A stretch of DNA of 64,000 bases from Aminipila sp032051575 (GCF_032051575.1 NZ_DAMBYD010000006.1:62001-126000), one strand, 5' to 3'; shown: positions 43,969 to 52,720, counted from the first letter of the stretch. Made by a program: numbers and translations. The notes: generated by a model from the sequence alone, not told the origin.

Positions 43969-44875
43969 CTCCGGTGACCTGTTTGAAGTAATCCTCTAAA
44001 GTGTCATTTTGAGTATGCACTTCTGATATATTGAGGCCACTTTCCATCCATTTACGTGTGATAGCGGCTACGTCTAATTCCGTGTCGTAAAGTCGTAAAT
44101 TATAATTGTCATCAATATGAAAATTTGAAGTGTGAAAGTCCGCTTCTAAAATTCGGCAAGCCTGAGATGTATCTGTAACAACGAAGTGAACAAATTTACT
44201 ATTTTTCCGTTGCAATTCTTCTAAGCTTTCTTCTTCTAGCAGGACTCCATGATCAATGATTCCAATATCATCCGCTAGCAAGGCCATTTCAGATAAAATA
44301 TGACTTGAAATCAAAATTGTTTTTCCTTGCTCTGTACTAAGGTGTTTTATAAAATCACGGACCTCCACTATACCAATGGGGTCAAGTCCATTGATAGGTT
44401 CATCCAAAATTAACAGCTCAGGATCATGCAAAATAGCATTTGCAATGCCCAGCCTCTGTTTCATGCCAAGTGAATACTGCGAAAACAGTTTTTTATCCTT
44501 ATAAGGCAGTCCCACCACATTCAGGGCGTTATTAATGGCATTACGGTTAGGTATTCCTCGAAGTCTTGCCATAATTTTAAGATTTTCCGTACCGGTAAGA
44601 TTAGGATAGAAACCCGGTGATTCAATTAGATTACCAATTCGAGAAAGAACTTTCTTTTTGTCAGTGCGAATGTCTTTTCCGAATATACGCACTTCCCCAG
44701 ATGTAGGATTTGCCAAGCCTAGCAGCATTTTCATAGTGGTGGTTTTTCCTGCACCATTACGTCCTAACAACCCATAAATTCTGCCTTTCTTCACATGGAT
44801 ACTTAAATTGGCGACACTTTTTTGTTCGCCGTACTGCTTTGTCAGATTATTGGTCTCAATTACAAAATCATTCAA
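43952..44875 (-). CDS. lanF: Lantibiotic-immunity ABC ATPase (LanF-type), module B
   Basis: This 307-residue ATPase has Walker A GRNGAGKTT at 38-46, signature YSLGMKQRLGIA, Walker B LLILDEPINGLDP and H-loop ILISSHIL, then a C-terminal domain of about 90 residues found in the BcrA/LanF group and longer than in module A. The start is TTG with GGAGG ten bases upstream. Four perfect AACCTTG repeats at 11-bp phase precede the promoter region. It lies downstream of the kinase gene but is separated from it by a terminator, so it has its own regulated promoter. Confidence 0.92.
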   Translation of the reverse strand: MNDFVIETNNLTKQYGEQKSVANLSIHVKKGRIYGLLGRNGAGKTTTMKMLLGLANPTSGEVRIFGKDIRTDKKKVLSRIGNLIESPGFYPNLTGTENLKIMARLRGIPNRNAINNALNVVGLPYKDKKLFSQYSLGMKQRLGIANAILHDPELLILDEPINGLDPIGIVEVRDFIKHLSTEQGKTILISSHILSEMALLADDIGIIDHGVLLEEESLEELQRKNSKFVHFVVTDTSQACRILEADFHTSNFHIDDNYNLRLYDTELDVAAITRKWMESGLNISEVHTQNDTLEDYFKQVTGGEGIA

Positions 44876-44921
44876 AATATATAATCCTCCTTTGTTTTTA
44901 TAAATCTGATTTTATCTCCTC

Positions 44922-44961
44922 AACCTTGTATAAACCTTGCACAAACCTTGAATTAACCTTG
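44922..44961 (-). promoter_or_regulatory. Four 11-bp-phased AACCTTG repeats ahead of LanFEG module B
   Basis: AACCTTG starts at 44922, 44933, 44944 and 44955, exactly 11 bp apart (CAAGGTT on the minus strand). They lie 47 bases upstream of the ATPase start codon, where an OmpR-family activator would recruit polymerase. The adjacent module B response regulator is the obvious binder. Confidence 0.85.
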
Positions 44962-44978
44962 AATTTTATGAAAGAAGT

Positions 44979-45006
44979 AAAAAAACTGCCTTTCAGCAGT
45001 TTTTTT
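44979..45006 (-). terminator. Terminator of module B lanR-lanK, overlapping the kinase stop
   Basis: ACTGC/GCAGT stems, extended by seven A-T pairs, form a compact hairpin followed by T residues. The first arm encodes the last codons of the kinase, and the TGA lies in the loop. Confidence 0.85.
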
Positions 45007-45955
45007 CATCACCCAGTGGAAATCGCACGATAAATTCTGTTCGTTGATACGGTTCGCTTTGGACTGAAATCGAACCACCCATCTTTCCCACAAGCTGCTG
45101 TACAATGGACAATCCTAAGCCGCTTCCTTTTTCAGAACGTGCCGTATCACATTTATAAAGCCGTTCAAAAACATGCGGCAAATCCTGCTTGGAAATTCCC
45201 TTACCATCATCTGCAATAGTGATCATTACATTAACAGCAAGGAGAAAAACTTTGATTTTGACGTGGGTTGCCCGACTATGGGAGATTACATTCTGAATTA
45301 GGTTATTTATAATACGGGCATAGGCATCTATATCTAAATTGACCTTGATGCGCTTTTCCGGGATGTCTATGTCGAAGTTAAGACAATTGGCCTCAAAAAT
45401 CGGAATCCAGTCTTTCAGTATACTTCTGGTAAGTTCTGCAAGTTCTACTTTTCTAATGGCAAAAGTTTCTTCATTGGAGTTCAGTTTAAACCATTCAAAT
45501 AACACATCTACATAGTCTTTCATATCATGTGCCCTCAACCGGGCGGTTTCTATATATTCTTCCCTTTCCGTACCGACTACAATACCTTTTTGCGCCGCAT
45601 CTAAATATCCAATCAAAGTTGTCAGCGGAGTACGCACATCATGTGAAAGACTTGTCATCAATTGACTGTTGGTTTTCTCCGCTTTTTTCAAGTCAATGAC
45701 CTGTTCTTGAAACTCATGAACAATATTATTTATTTTGTAACAAATCATAGAAGTCATATCGCTGGGTTTTGCCAATATTTTTCGATTGCTGTTGCCTTGT
45801 GCAATATCGTCCAGTGTTTCGGAAATATCATTCAATTTCAACTTTACGTCGTGCATTTTTCTGGATAACAGCAGGGCGGAAATGACAGCGATAAAGGCAA
45901 TTACAATTACAAGCACAACAACAAGCAACGGAAGCTTCACATAAATTTCCTCCAC
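44993..45955 (-). CDS. lanK: Histidine kinase of immunity module B
   Basis: The 320-residue kinase has a single N-terminal membrane helix (8-30) and almost no extracellular part, a HAMP-like linker, H-box TSLSHDVRTPLTTL with H105, and ATPase boxes NNLIQNVISHS, ADDGKGISKQDLPHVFERLY and GSGLGLSIV. A kinase without a sensor domain usually takes its signal from a partner membrane protein such as the ABC permeases. The start is GTG one base after the regulator's stop codon, with GGGAGG six bases before it. Confidence 0.9.
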   Translation of the reverse strand: MEEIYVKLPLLVVVLVIVIAFIAVISALLLSRKMHDVKLKLNDISETLDDIAQGNSNRKILAKPSDMTSMICYKINNIVHEFQEQVIDLKKAEKTNSQLMTSLSHDVRTPLTTLIGYLDAAQKGIVVGTEREEYIETARLRAHDMKDYVDVLFEWFKLNSNEETFAIRKVELAELTRSILKDWIPIFEANCLNFDIDIPEKRIKVNLDIDAYARIINNLIQNVISHSRATHVKIKVFLLAVNVMITIADDGKGISKQDLPHVFERLYKCDTARSEKGSGLGLSIVQQLVGKMGGSISVQSEPYQRTEFIVRFPLGDEKNC

Positions 45956-45956
45956 T

Positions 45957-46655
45957 TTATACCTCCCGGCTAAAGCGGTAGCCTACGCCTTTCACTGTTT
46001 GAATATAGGTGGGATTATTCGAATCAGGCTCTATCTGTTTTCGCAGTTTACTGATATATCCCATGATATTGTTGTCATCATAGGCATATGGTTCCTGCCA
46101 AATTTCTTCATATATTTGCTGCTTGGTTAAAATTCTACCTTTGTTTTTAGCAAGGTAGTAAAGAATGTCAAATTCCTTTGCATAAAGCTCAACTTGCCCA
46201 TCTCCGATTTGAACAATCCGGGTGTCCAAGTCGATAGTAAGATTCTGAAAAGAGAGCCGATGGGGTTTTTCGTTGGCACTGTTGTTTAAGGTTGTATATC
46301 TGCGAATTAAAGATAAAGTGCGAGCAATAAATTCTTCGACGTCAAAAGGTTTAGTTAGATAATCGTCAGCACCGGAACGCAGTCCATTTACTTTGTCAGT
46401 ATTGGCATCTTTTGCTGTAAGCATCAGCACTGGAACAGTGCTCATTTCTCTTATTTTTTGGAGCACCTGAAATCCGTCCATTCCCGGCAACATGACATCC
46501 AGAACAATGAGATGATAGTTAATTTGTTCTAACTGATTTAAACCATCCATTCCATTATGAACAAAATAAGCGGTTAGGTTCTCCTTTTCGACACATTTTT
46601 TTAATAATTTACATAACTCTATATCATCATCAATAATTAAAATGTTATTTTTCAT
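45957..46655 (-). CDS. lanR: OmpR-family response regulator of immunity module B
   Basis: The 232-residue regulator has D9-D11, phospho-acceptor D53 in VLDVMLPGMDGF and K in DDYLTKPF, and the winged-helix domain with YAKEFDILYYLAKN and DDNNIMGYISKLRKQIE, ending GVGYRFSREV. The start is MKNNILIIDD; the upstream in-frame extension lacks a suitable ribosome site. Its stop is one base before the kinase start. It is the probable binder of the four AACCTTG repeats ahead of lanF-lanE-lanG of this module. Confidence 0.92.
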   Translation of the reverse strand: MKNNILIIDDDIELCKLLKKCVEKENLTAYFVHNGMDGLNQLEQINYHLIVLDVMLPGMDGFQVLQKIREMSTVPVLMLTAKDANTDKVNGLRSGADDYLTKPFDVEEFIARTLSLIRRYTTLNNSANEKPHRLSFQNLTIDLDTRIVQIGDGQVELYAKEFDILYYLAKNKGRILTKQQIYEEIWQEPYAYDDNNIMGYISKLRKQIEPDSNNPTYIQTVKGVGYRFSREV

Positions 46656-46809
46656 ACTAACACCACCATCATCTATAAAATCCCTATTCCTTTTTTCTTC
46701 TTTCATAAATATAGAATATACCTTAACCCTGCCTGCTCACTGAAATTTTCAGAATTCCAAATTGTTATGGGTTTATCCTTCGGAATAGATTTATTATATA
46801 TATTGTTGT

Positions 46810-47574
46810 CTATTCACAATATTCTTTCACTATAAACGTATACTGCTGAATTGATTTTATAACTCCAACGATAATCATAATGAAACAAACCATTAACATA
46901 TATAAGCAAACATTACTACTTACATTATGTAATAAATTTATCAGCAATGGTTTTAACTGTAGTATAAGGTTCCAGAAAAAATGAATAGCCATTGTCATAT
47001 AAATATTGCAGTGTCTTATCATTAATACTGCAAACATTAAACCTACAAATATCGCCAATATATTAAAAATATTTAAATGTATTACATAAAATATTATGGC
47101 CGAAAGCCATACTGCCTTTTTGATAGGATACTTATTAACAAAGCTTTGCAATATAAGTCCCCTGCAAATAAGCTCCTCGGTAATTGGTGCCAGTGCTGCT
47201 AATACAATTATTTTTTGCCAACTAACCTTCACGTATTCAATTTGACCTTCCTTAAACAACATTGCTTCAATTAAAATAAAAGCTACAGAAATACCAATAA
47301 AAAAGATTGCAACAAAAAATGAGTCATACCATGTAGATTTATTCACCTTTGCCGTCCACAACTGAAAAGGGATTTTTTCTGTTTTCATCTTTATTAAAGT
47401 CCATGTAAGTGGAAGTACGTAAAATACCATTCCAGATAATAAAATTCCTGCGCTTCCGCCATATATACGGAACAGGATTCCTAATACTAATGCTATTATA
47501 TAGATTCCTACTAACCCTAACATTTTTATATTGCCATAACCGAGAGCATTATCCTTCATCATACATTTTTTCAT
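46810..47574 (-). CDS. CPBP-family intramembrane metalloprotease
   Basis: This 254-residue protein has about seven membrane helices and the three CPBP (Abi) motifs: EELICR with E133, E134 and R138, IIFYVIHLN with a putative metal-ligand His, and AIHFFWN. Members process prenylated proteins or act in self-immunity to bacteriocins. It lies directly upstream of the lanR-lanK genes of module B on the same strand, which favours an immunity role. GAGGTG precedes the ATG. Confidence 0.88.
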   Translation of the reverse strand: MKKCMMKDNALGYGNIKMLGLVGIYIIALVLGILFRIYGGSAGILLSGMVFYVLPLTWTLIKMKTEKIPFQLWTAKVNKSTWYDSFFVAIFFIGISVAFILIEAMLFKEGQIEYVKVSWQKIIVLAALAPITEELICRGLILQSFVNKYPIKKAVWLSAIIFYVIHLNIFNILAIFVGLMFAVLMIRHCNIYMTMAIHFFWNLILQLKPLLINLLHNVSSNVCLYMLMVCFIMIIVGVIKSIQQYTFIVKEYCE

Positions 47575-47720
47575 TGAAAAGACACCTCTATTTTTATCAT
47601 AATATAAATAGATTTATAAAAAATTAAAATGCTATTAATTTTTTATAAACGATCGAATCGTAAATATATTTTTTGTTTCAAGTTTAAATTGATATTTTTT
47701 ATATTTTCGCCAATTTAAAA

Positions 47721-47760
47721 GGGCGAAAACCGTCGGTTTTGCCCTTATTCACTCTTGTAT
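47721..47760. repeat. Dispersed GGGGCAAAA hairpin element, copy C (short)
   Basis: GGGCGAAAACCG pairs with CGGTTTTGCCC (47734-47744), followed by TTATTCACTCTTGTATCACA, a shortened version of the tail in copies A and B. Confidence 0.5.
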
Positions 47761-47842
47761 CACATATCATTATCTATTATTTTTTAGTGTCTATTTACGT
47801 GATTGGTTAATTTATCTTTTAGCCACTTATTAGAATCTCTTT

Positions 47843-48742
47843 TTACTTTTGCCGTGTCAGTTGTGGGGTCGCAAAAATAGGCACCCATATTTCGATTCTA
47901 CTGTTCCCTTTATCATCCGTTTTCTCACCATATCTAATAAAATCCACTCGTGCTTTATCATTGAGTTGACAATTTGATTGAGGAAACCATACTTTATAAA
48001 TGTAGTCCATGACCGGTTGCATGGAGTCCTTTGCTTTTCCATTATAGATAAATACAACATATTTCCCAGCAGGAAGTGTCAACACACTCATGTCTGATGC
48101 TATTCCTTCTGGTTTGCTTACTTCGACTGCAGCATAATACTCAAAAGCAGGATGGTTTTCTTTAAATATAGAATCATCAGAATAGTCATTAATTCCAACA
48201 ACATAATCTAAATCTATTCTATTTTTTATACTGTTTTTTCCCTTGTGCAATTTATGCCATAATCTCGGAATAACAAAAAATCCTTTTTTAGTATTTACTT
48301 TATATCCCACCAGATTAATTTCTTCCTTTTCAATCACTTCAATATCCATAATTCGGTCTCCTTTTAAATTAGTAAGGTTTTCAATCACTTCAAACTTCAA
48401 CTGAATCGGACGAAACTGGCAATTATGACGAAATCTCTGAGGAGCCTGTTTATACATATCTTTAAAAGCAAGGGTAAATGCCTGTTGCGACTTATACCCC
48501 GCATCTAAAGCAATTTCTATAATCCGTTTATCTGTAAAAATCAAACTTTTAGCTGCTTCTGTTAATTGTCTGCGTTTAATATATTGATGTAGTGTTATGC
48601 CAACTAGCTCAGTAAACATGCGGTGCATATGATATTGTGAATATCCTGATGCATATGCCAGAATGTCTAAACTGATTTCATCTGTGATATGTTCTTCGAT
48701 ATAGTCAATTAAAAAACGAATCACTTGTGTATTATTATCCAT
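47843..48742 (-). CDS. AraC-family regulator with GyrI-like domain
   Basis: The 299-residue protein has a double helix-turn-helix AraC domain at 1-110 (DEISLDILAYASGYSQYHMHRMFTE, IIEIALDAGYKSQQAFTLAFK) and a C-terminal GyrI-like effector domain (about 130-299; IEVIEKEEINLVGYKV, LPAGKYVVFIY, ARVDFIRYGE). The order fits Rob/SoxS-related drug-responsive activators of Firmicutes. The start MDNNTQVIRF follows AAGGTG; the upstream in-frame ATG lacks a proper site. It is transcribed alone and its target is unknown. Confidence 0.9.
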   Translation of the reverse strand: MDNNTQVIRFLIDYIEEHITDEISLDILAYASGYSQYHMHRMFTELVGITLHQYIKRRQLTEAAKSLIFTDKRIIEIALDAGYKSQQAFTLAFKDMYKQAPQRFRHNCQFRPIQLKFEVIENLTNLKGDRIMDIEVIEKEEINLVGYKVNTKKGFFVIPRLWHKLHKGKNSIKNRIDLDYVVGINDYSDDSIFKENHPAFEYYAAVEVSKPEGIASDMSVLTLPAGKYVVFIYNGKAKDSMQPVMDYIYKVWFPQSNCQLNDKARVDFIRYGEKTDDKGNSRIEIWVPIFATPQLTRQK

Positions 48743-49408
48743 GAGTTTCACCTTCTTCATTAACAGAATACCAATTTTTTATAAAAATTTTTTCATAATT
48801 CTTGCTATATCTCTCTATATCATAGCGAAATAACGTCTAATCCCTATCCCCTTCTTCTTTATCATTTACAAAGTAATATATTTCTTTATCATAGTAACAA
48901 ACTATCTAAGTATGAGAAGGAATTAATGGATTAAATTTGCTTTAAATCCAGATGTTAATTGGAATAATTCAATTTCAACATATTTATATGGCAATATAAA
49001 TAGTAAAAATAAAAAAATTAAGGCAAATGGCTATTTATAAGCTTTTTCAAACCGCAAATTTCATAACGGCCGTTCAATATTCCTTATTTTACCACACCCT
49101 TCAAACATCTGTCGACCTTATCTCCATCAATATAAAGATGCCTTTAATAAAAATTCCTCAAAGTAGCAATCGTTACTGTCTTGAGGAATTCTTACAATCA
49201 TATCTGCATATGTCATCCTTATTTTCGCCTATTTTAAAGGGGCAAACATACTCCGTATGCCGTGAGCAGACAATAATGATGTCAGGATTACCACTGGTTC
49301 CTTGGTGGAGGGGTTGGCTTGTACCAGGTTTGCTTTTTTGCTTAGCTTTTGTTATGATATGATTTAAAAGATTAGTGCAACATGATATAAAATGAGTTGG
49401 AGGATGCA
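48743..49408. other. Long gene-free stretch with a strong hairpin
   Basis: No gene is supported in these 666 bases. A hairpin with perfect 10-bp arms (AATTCCTCAA, 49152-49161, and 49181-49190), containing a further inner dyad, lies in the middle. Around 49235-49250 is an AAAGGGGCAAA start like the dispersed element, but its second arm is missing. Both strands from 49200 to 49340 have weak coding character without recognisable motifs, possibly a decayed mobile-element end. Confidence 0.45.
49152..49190. terminator. Strong hairpin of uncertain role
   Basis: AATTCCTCAA and TTGAGGAATT are perfect 10-bp arms around a 19-base loop that itself contains AGTA/TACT. No clear T-tract follows on either strand, so it may be a terminator remnant or repeat end. 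Confidence 0.4.
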
Positions 49409-50458
49409 ATGGATAATCATGAGGAAAAACATCAGCGAAGAATTCGCTATAAGGGGACTCACCCTAAAGCTTATCAGGATAAGTATAAAGAACTTCAACC
49501 CCAAAAATACGCCGATACAGTAGAAAAGGTTATGCAAAAAGGAAGTACCCCAGCCGGTATGCATCGCTCCATTTGCGTTGATGAAATATTAGAATTCTTG
49601 CAAATTACTCCCGGACAAATCGGGCTAGATGCAACGCTGGGTTATGGCGGCCATACGCTGGAAATGCTCAAGCGTTTGGACTTCAAAGGGCATATGTATG
49701 CGGTTGATGTGGATCCCTTTGAATTGCCACGCACACAGTCCCGTTTAGAAAGTTTGGGGTACGGCCCAGAAATTTTGACTATCCGGCAAATGAATTTCTC
49801 CAGCATCAATCAAATCCTTGCTGAATCAGGACCTTTGAATTTCATTTTGGCTGATTTGGGTGTCTCTTCTATGCAAATAGATAATCCAGAAAGAGGATTT
49901 ACATTTAAAGCAGAAGGGCCTTTGGATTTAAGATTGAATCCAAAAAAAGGTAAATCTGCCGCAGATCGTTTGGAAACCATTTCGCAGGACGAATTGGAAT
50001 GTATACTAAGAGAAAACTCAGACGAGCCAAATGCAAAAGCAATTGCCCGAGCAATCGTTTCTCAAATCAGAAAGGGAGCCACCATTGATACCACCACACA
50101 GCTTCAGCAGATCATCAAGAACACGTTGAAGTCCATTCCCGGCAGCAACAGCAATGAAGATATCAAAAAAGCCTGTCAGCGGTGCTTTCAAGCACTGCGA
50201 ATTGATGTCAACAACGAATTTGAAGTGCTACGTAAATTTTTAGATAATCTACCTTCCGCACTTGCCGAAGGTGGACGAGTTGCAATTCTCACCTTTCACT
50301 CCGGTGAAGATCGCCTCGTTAAAAAATCTTTTCAGAGCCTGTTTCGCGACGGGGTTTATGGTGAAATTGCAGATGAACCAATCCGTGCATCAGCAGAAGA
50401 ACGCAGTAACAACGGGCGCGCGCGTTCTGCCAAATTGCGTTGGGCAATAAAAGCATAA
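49409..50458 (+). CDS. RsmH/MraW-family 16S rRNA methyltransferase paralogue
   Basis: This 349-residue protein matches 16S rRNA (cytosine-1402-N4)-methyltransferases: HRSICVDEILEFL, SAM motif GLDATLGYGGHT (about 74-85), ADLGVSSMQID, RGFTFKAEGPLDLRLN and ILTFHSGEDRLVKKSF are all present. It carries an N-terminal extension of about 45 basic residues (RRIRYKGTHPKAYQDKY) that RsmH lacks. The classic rsmH sits in the division/cell-wall cluster; this copy stands alone, so it is probably a second paralogue. The ATG with GGAGG is preferred over a TTG twelve bases earlier. Confidence 0.88.
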   Translation: MDNHEEKHQRRIRYKGTHPKAYQDKYKELQPQKYADTVEKVMQKGSTPAGMHRSICVDEILEFLQITPGQIGLDATLGYGGHTLEMLKRLDFKGHMYAVDVDPFELPRTQSRLESLGYGPEILTIRQMNFSSINQILAESGPLNFILADLGVSSMQIDNPERGFTFKAEGPLDLRLNPKKGKSAADRLETISQDELECILRENSDEPNAKAIARAIVSQIRKGATIDTTTQLQQIIKNTLKSIPGSNSNEDIKKACQRCFQALRIDVNNEFEVLRKFLDNLPSALAEGGRVAILTFHSGEDRLVKKSFQSLFRDGVYGEIADEPIRASAEERSNNGRARSAKLRWAIKA

Positions 50459-50538
50459 TTTATCTAAAAGGAGAATCGCGTGAAAAAAGGTAAATAAGAA
50501 ATTGCAAGAAGTCCTGGATTTCTTGAGAAACAAGCTCC

Positions 50539-50612
50539 CTAGGCGGCAAAGCGCCCAGCTTCTTGTTCATCTATCTCAAATACAGGACTTTGATTGTAAA
50601 CCCAAACATATA
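50539..50612 (-). pseudogene. C-terminal scrap of a YhbS-like acetyltransferase
   Basis: The minus strand reads LYVWVYNQSPVFEIDEQEAG and then RFAA before a stop. It matches the KWIYHDSPVMKIDEQEAERF region of the intact acetyltransferase at 27.7-28.4 kb. No other part of the gene remains. Confidence 0.6.
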
Positions 50613-50628
50613 ATAACTAATTTCATTA

Positions 50629-51048
50629 TTACATATTTTCGAATATATTCCCGTCTATGCTGCTTATTTCATCAATAGGAATCTCTGTATCATCAGTCAT
50701 AAAGACAATCCTTTCATATTCATTTATCTTTTTAACCGTGCCAGAAGTTGTAATATAGGATCCACCATTCTTCTTTTCATCCGGCTGAAAGTAAGTGATT
50801 GCGATTTGGGGATGTTCTTTAATCCGATCTAAGATGATCCGTAACTTATTGTTCAAAACATCTTTCATATATTCGTCTATGGCAACTCTCTCATCAGTCA
50901 GTCTTGCAGTTTCTTTGATGGCGGCATCATGGCCAGTCAAAGCGGCGAAGGGAGAAAATTGGGCGGCTCTGTCGCTGACTGCCATATGAGGGTGTTTAGT
51001 AGAGATATGGTGCGGTAGATGGATCATATCGTCATACGTCTTTATCAT
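50629..51048 (-). CDS. yolD: YolD-like protein
   Basis: This 139-residue protein has the YolD pattern: MIHLPHHISTKHPHMAVSDRAAQFSPFAALTGHDAAI at the N-terminus and ITYFQPDEKKNGGSYITTSGTVKKI near the middle. YolD-like proteins accompany Y-family polymerases of the UvrX group. Its start overlaps the end of the uvrX gene by four bases, so they are coupled. It presumably assists or regulates the polymerase; the mechanism is not established. Confidence 0.85.
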   Translation of the reverse strand: MIKTYDDMIHLPHHISTKHPHMAVSDRAAQFSPFAALTGHDAAIKETARLTDERVAIDEYMKDVLNNKLRIILDRIKEHPQIAITYFQPDEKKNGGSYITTSGTVKKINEYERIVFMTDDTEIPIDEISSIDGNIFENM

Positions 51049-52568
51049 GCCTTGTGCCCTCCAATCTGTTTGTTTCGATCTAATGTAGTAGCGCCTTCCT
51101 CCAGATTCATCCCCTTTAGAATGGCATTCTTGCCGTATTTCTTCTTTATATCCAGCAGAGCTTTTTGCATCTTTTTTTCTCGATTTAACTCGGCTTCTTC
51201 TTCCTCCTTTTTTGCTTGTACAGCCGCATAATCGGTAAAGAAATCAAGTTGTTCAATGCTGTCCTTCTTCTGAACGGTTGCCTCATCAACAATATGATTC
51301 ACTGCAATATTCACTCTCCTGACCAGAAGATTTTTGTCAACAATGCGTTCAAATAGCTCCATGACTGCATCCAAGATGATCTTCGTTGAAGAGGTCTGTT
51401 TGCCAAGATTTATGGTGCCATGGGCTGCTTTTGGGACAGAACGTCCGTAGTGGTCTTTCGTAATTGGTCCATTATATAATTTCTTTATCGTCGGGTCTGT
51501 GAGGTTTTCAATATCATATCCGACCGATAAAACGAGCTGGTCCGTCACAAGTCTTTTATCCACCAAATCAAGGACTAGCAAATCGGTCATTTCCCGCACC
51601 ACCAGCTTCGCTTTGTCAAAAGGATAACCGAATTGAAGTACCTGTCCCGATCCAATACTGTTGGTACTTGGTTTATACGCTTTGATATCAGCCATTGTGC
51701 ATGGCTCCCAACCCCATGCATGGTCAATTAATAACTCCGCATTGATGCCAAATAACTTGTATAGTAAATCCTCGTTGTAATAATCATTCGGCTTGCCGAG
51801 AGAACATCTTGCGATATCTCCCATGGTAAAGAGACCTTTTTCCTCCAACTTTTTGGTATACCCTCTGCCAACACGCCAAAAGTCAATTAAAGGTCGATGA
51901 GACCAAAGCAAGGAACGATAGCTCATTTCATCCAATTCAGCAATCTGAACACCGTTTTGATCCACCGGAATATGCTTTGCTTGAATATCCATAGCTACCT
52001 TGCAAAGGTATAAGTTTGTGCCTATTCCTCCTGATGCTGTAATGCCCGTTGTTTTAAGAATATCCAAAATCATTTTTGTGGCAAGCTCACGAGCTGAAAG
52101 ATTGTAGGTGCTCAGATAATTGGTAGCATCAATGAATACCTCGTCAATAGAGTAGACATGGATATCTTCAGGTGCAACGTATTTCAAGTAAATGTTGTAA
52201 ATTTGCGTGCTATATGTTACATAGAGCGCCATTCTCGGCCGAGCGACAATATAGTCCAGTCCTATGTTCAGCGAGGATTTCAGTTCAATATCGTTGAAAG
52301 AAACTCCGGAGAAGACTCGTCCTGGTGCCTTATATAACCGTGCTGCATTTACTTCCTTAACCTTCTGCACAACCTCAAACAGCCTCGGTCTACCGGGAAT
52401 ACCATATGATTTAAGAGAAGGAGAAATGGCTAGGCAGATAGTTTTTTCAGTACGGCTTTCATCTGCAACAACAAGGTTTGTGGTCAGCGGATCAAGGCCC
52501 CGTTCCATACATTCGACCGAAGCATAAAACGATTTTAAGTCGATGGCAAAATAGATTCTGTTCTTCAT
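51045..52568 (-). CDS. uvrX: Y-family translesion DNA polymerase (UvrX/ImpB type)
   Basis: This 507-residue Y-family polymerase has metal-binding D10 in YFAIDLKSFYASVE, and D and E in the catalytic VYSIDEVFID, plus the little-finger region (GTINLGKQTSSTKIILDAVMELF). A long charged C-terminal tail (KKEEEEAELNREKKMQKAL) is typical of the UvrX/YqjW group. It copies damaged DNA during the SOS response. An SOS box overlapping the promoter lies upstream and a YolD-like partner is co-transcribed. Such pairs often travel on mobile elements, but no mobile-element gene is seen here. Confidence 0.93.
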   Translation of the reverse strand: MKNRIYFAIDLKSFYASVECMERGLDPLTTNLVVADESRTEKTICLAISPSLKSYGIPGRPRLFEVVQKVKEVNAARLYKAPGRVFSGVSFNDIELKSSLNIGLDYIVARPRMALYVTYSTQIYNIYLKYVAPEDIHVYSIDEVFIDATNYLSTYNLSARELATKMILDILKTTGITASGGIGTNLYLCKVAMDIQAKHIPVDQNGVQIAELDEMSYRSLLWSHRPLIDFWRVGRGYTKKLEEKGLFTMGDIARCSLGKPNDYYNEDLLYKLFGINAELLIDHAWGWEPCTMADIKAYKPSTNSIGSGQVLQFGYPFDKAKLVVREMTDLLVLDLVDKRLVTDQLVLSVGYDIENLTDPTIKKLYNGPITKDHYGRSVPKAAHGTINLGKQTSSTKIILDAVMELFERIVDKNLLVRRVNIAVNHIVDEATVQKKDSIEQLDFFTDYAAVQAKKEEEEAELNREKKMQKALLDIKKKYGKNAILKGMNLEEGATTLDRNKQIGGHKA

Positions 52569-52625
52569 GTTTGTTCTCCGGTCGCCTCCTTAAAATTTAT
52601 TTGTTAATAATTAGTTTCCATGTTA

Positions 52626-52644
52626 AAGCAGACTAAATCTGCTT
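52626..52644 (-). other. Leader hairpin of uvrX
   Basis: AAGCAGA and TCTGCTT form a perfect 7-bp stem with a 5-nt loop between promoter and start codon. There is no T-tract, so it probably acts on RNA stability or translation rather than termination. Confidence 0.45.
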
Positions 52645-52661
52645 GCCTTCTAACTAGTTTG

Positions 52662-52698
52662 ATTATATCAAACATTAAAGATTAGAACAAGAGTTCTT
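52662..52698 (-). promoter_or_regulatory. SOS (LexA) box and promoter of uvrX
   Basis: AGAACAAGAGTTCT (52685-52698) contains GAAC-N4-GTTC, the core of the Firmicute LexA box. On the minus strand TTGTTC (52686-52691) is the -35 and TATAAT (52662-52667) the -10, 18 bp apart, so LexA would cover the promoter. Confidence 0.85.
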
Positions 52699-52720
52699 TT
52701 AGTTATAAAAGTTGTACACC

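Noticed and set aside
49027..49362. 111-codon plus-strand frame in the long gap before the RsmH paralogue
   Set aside because: No ribosome site, no domain, it spans a strong hairpin, and composition is not coding-like.
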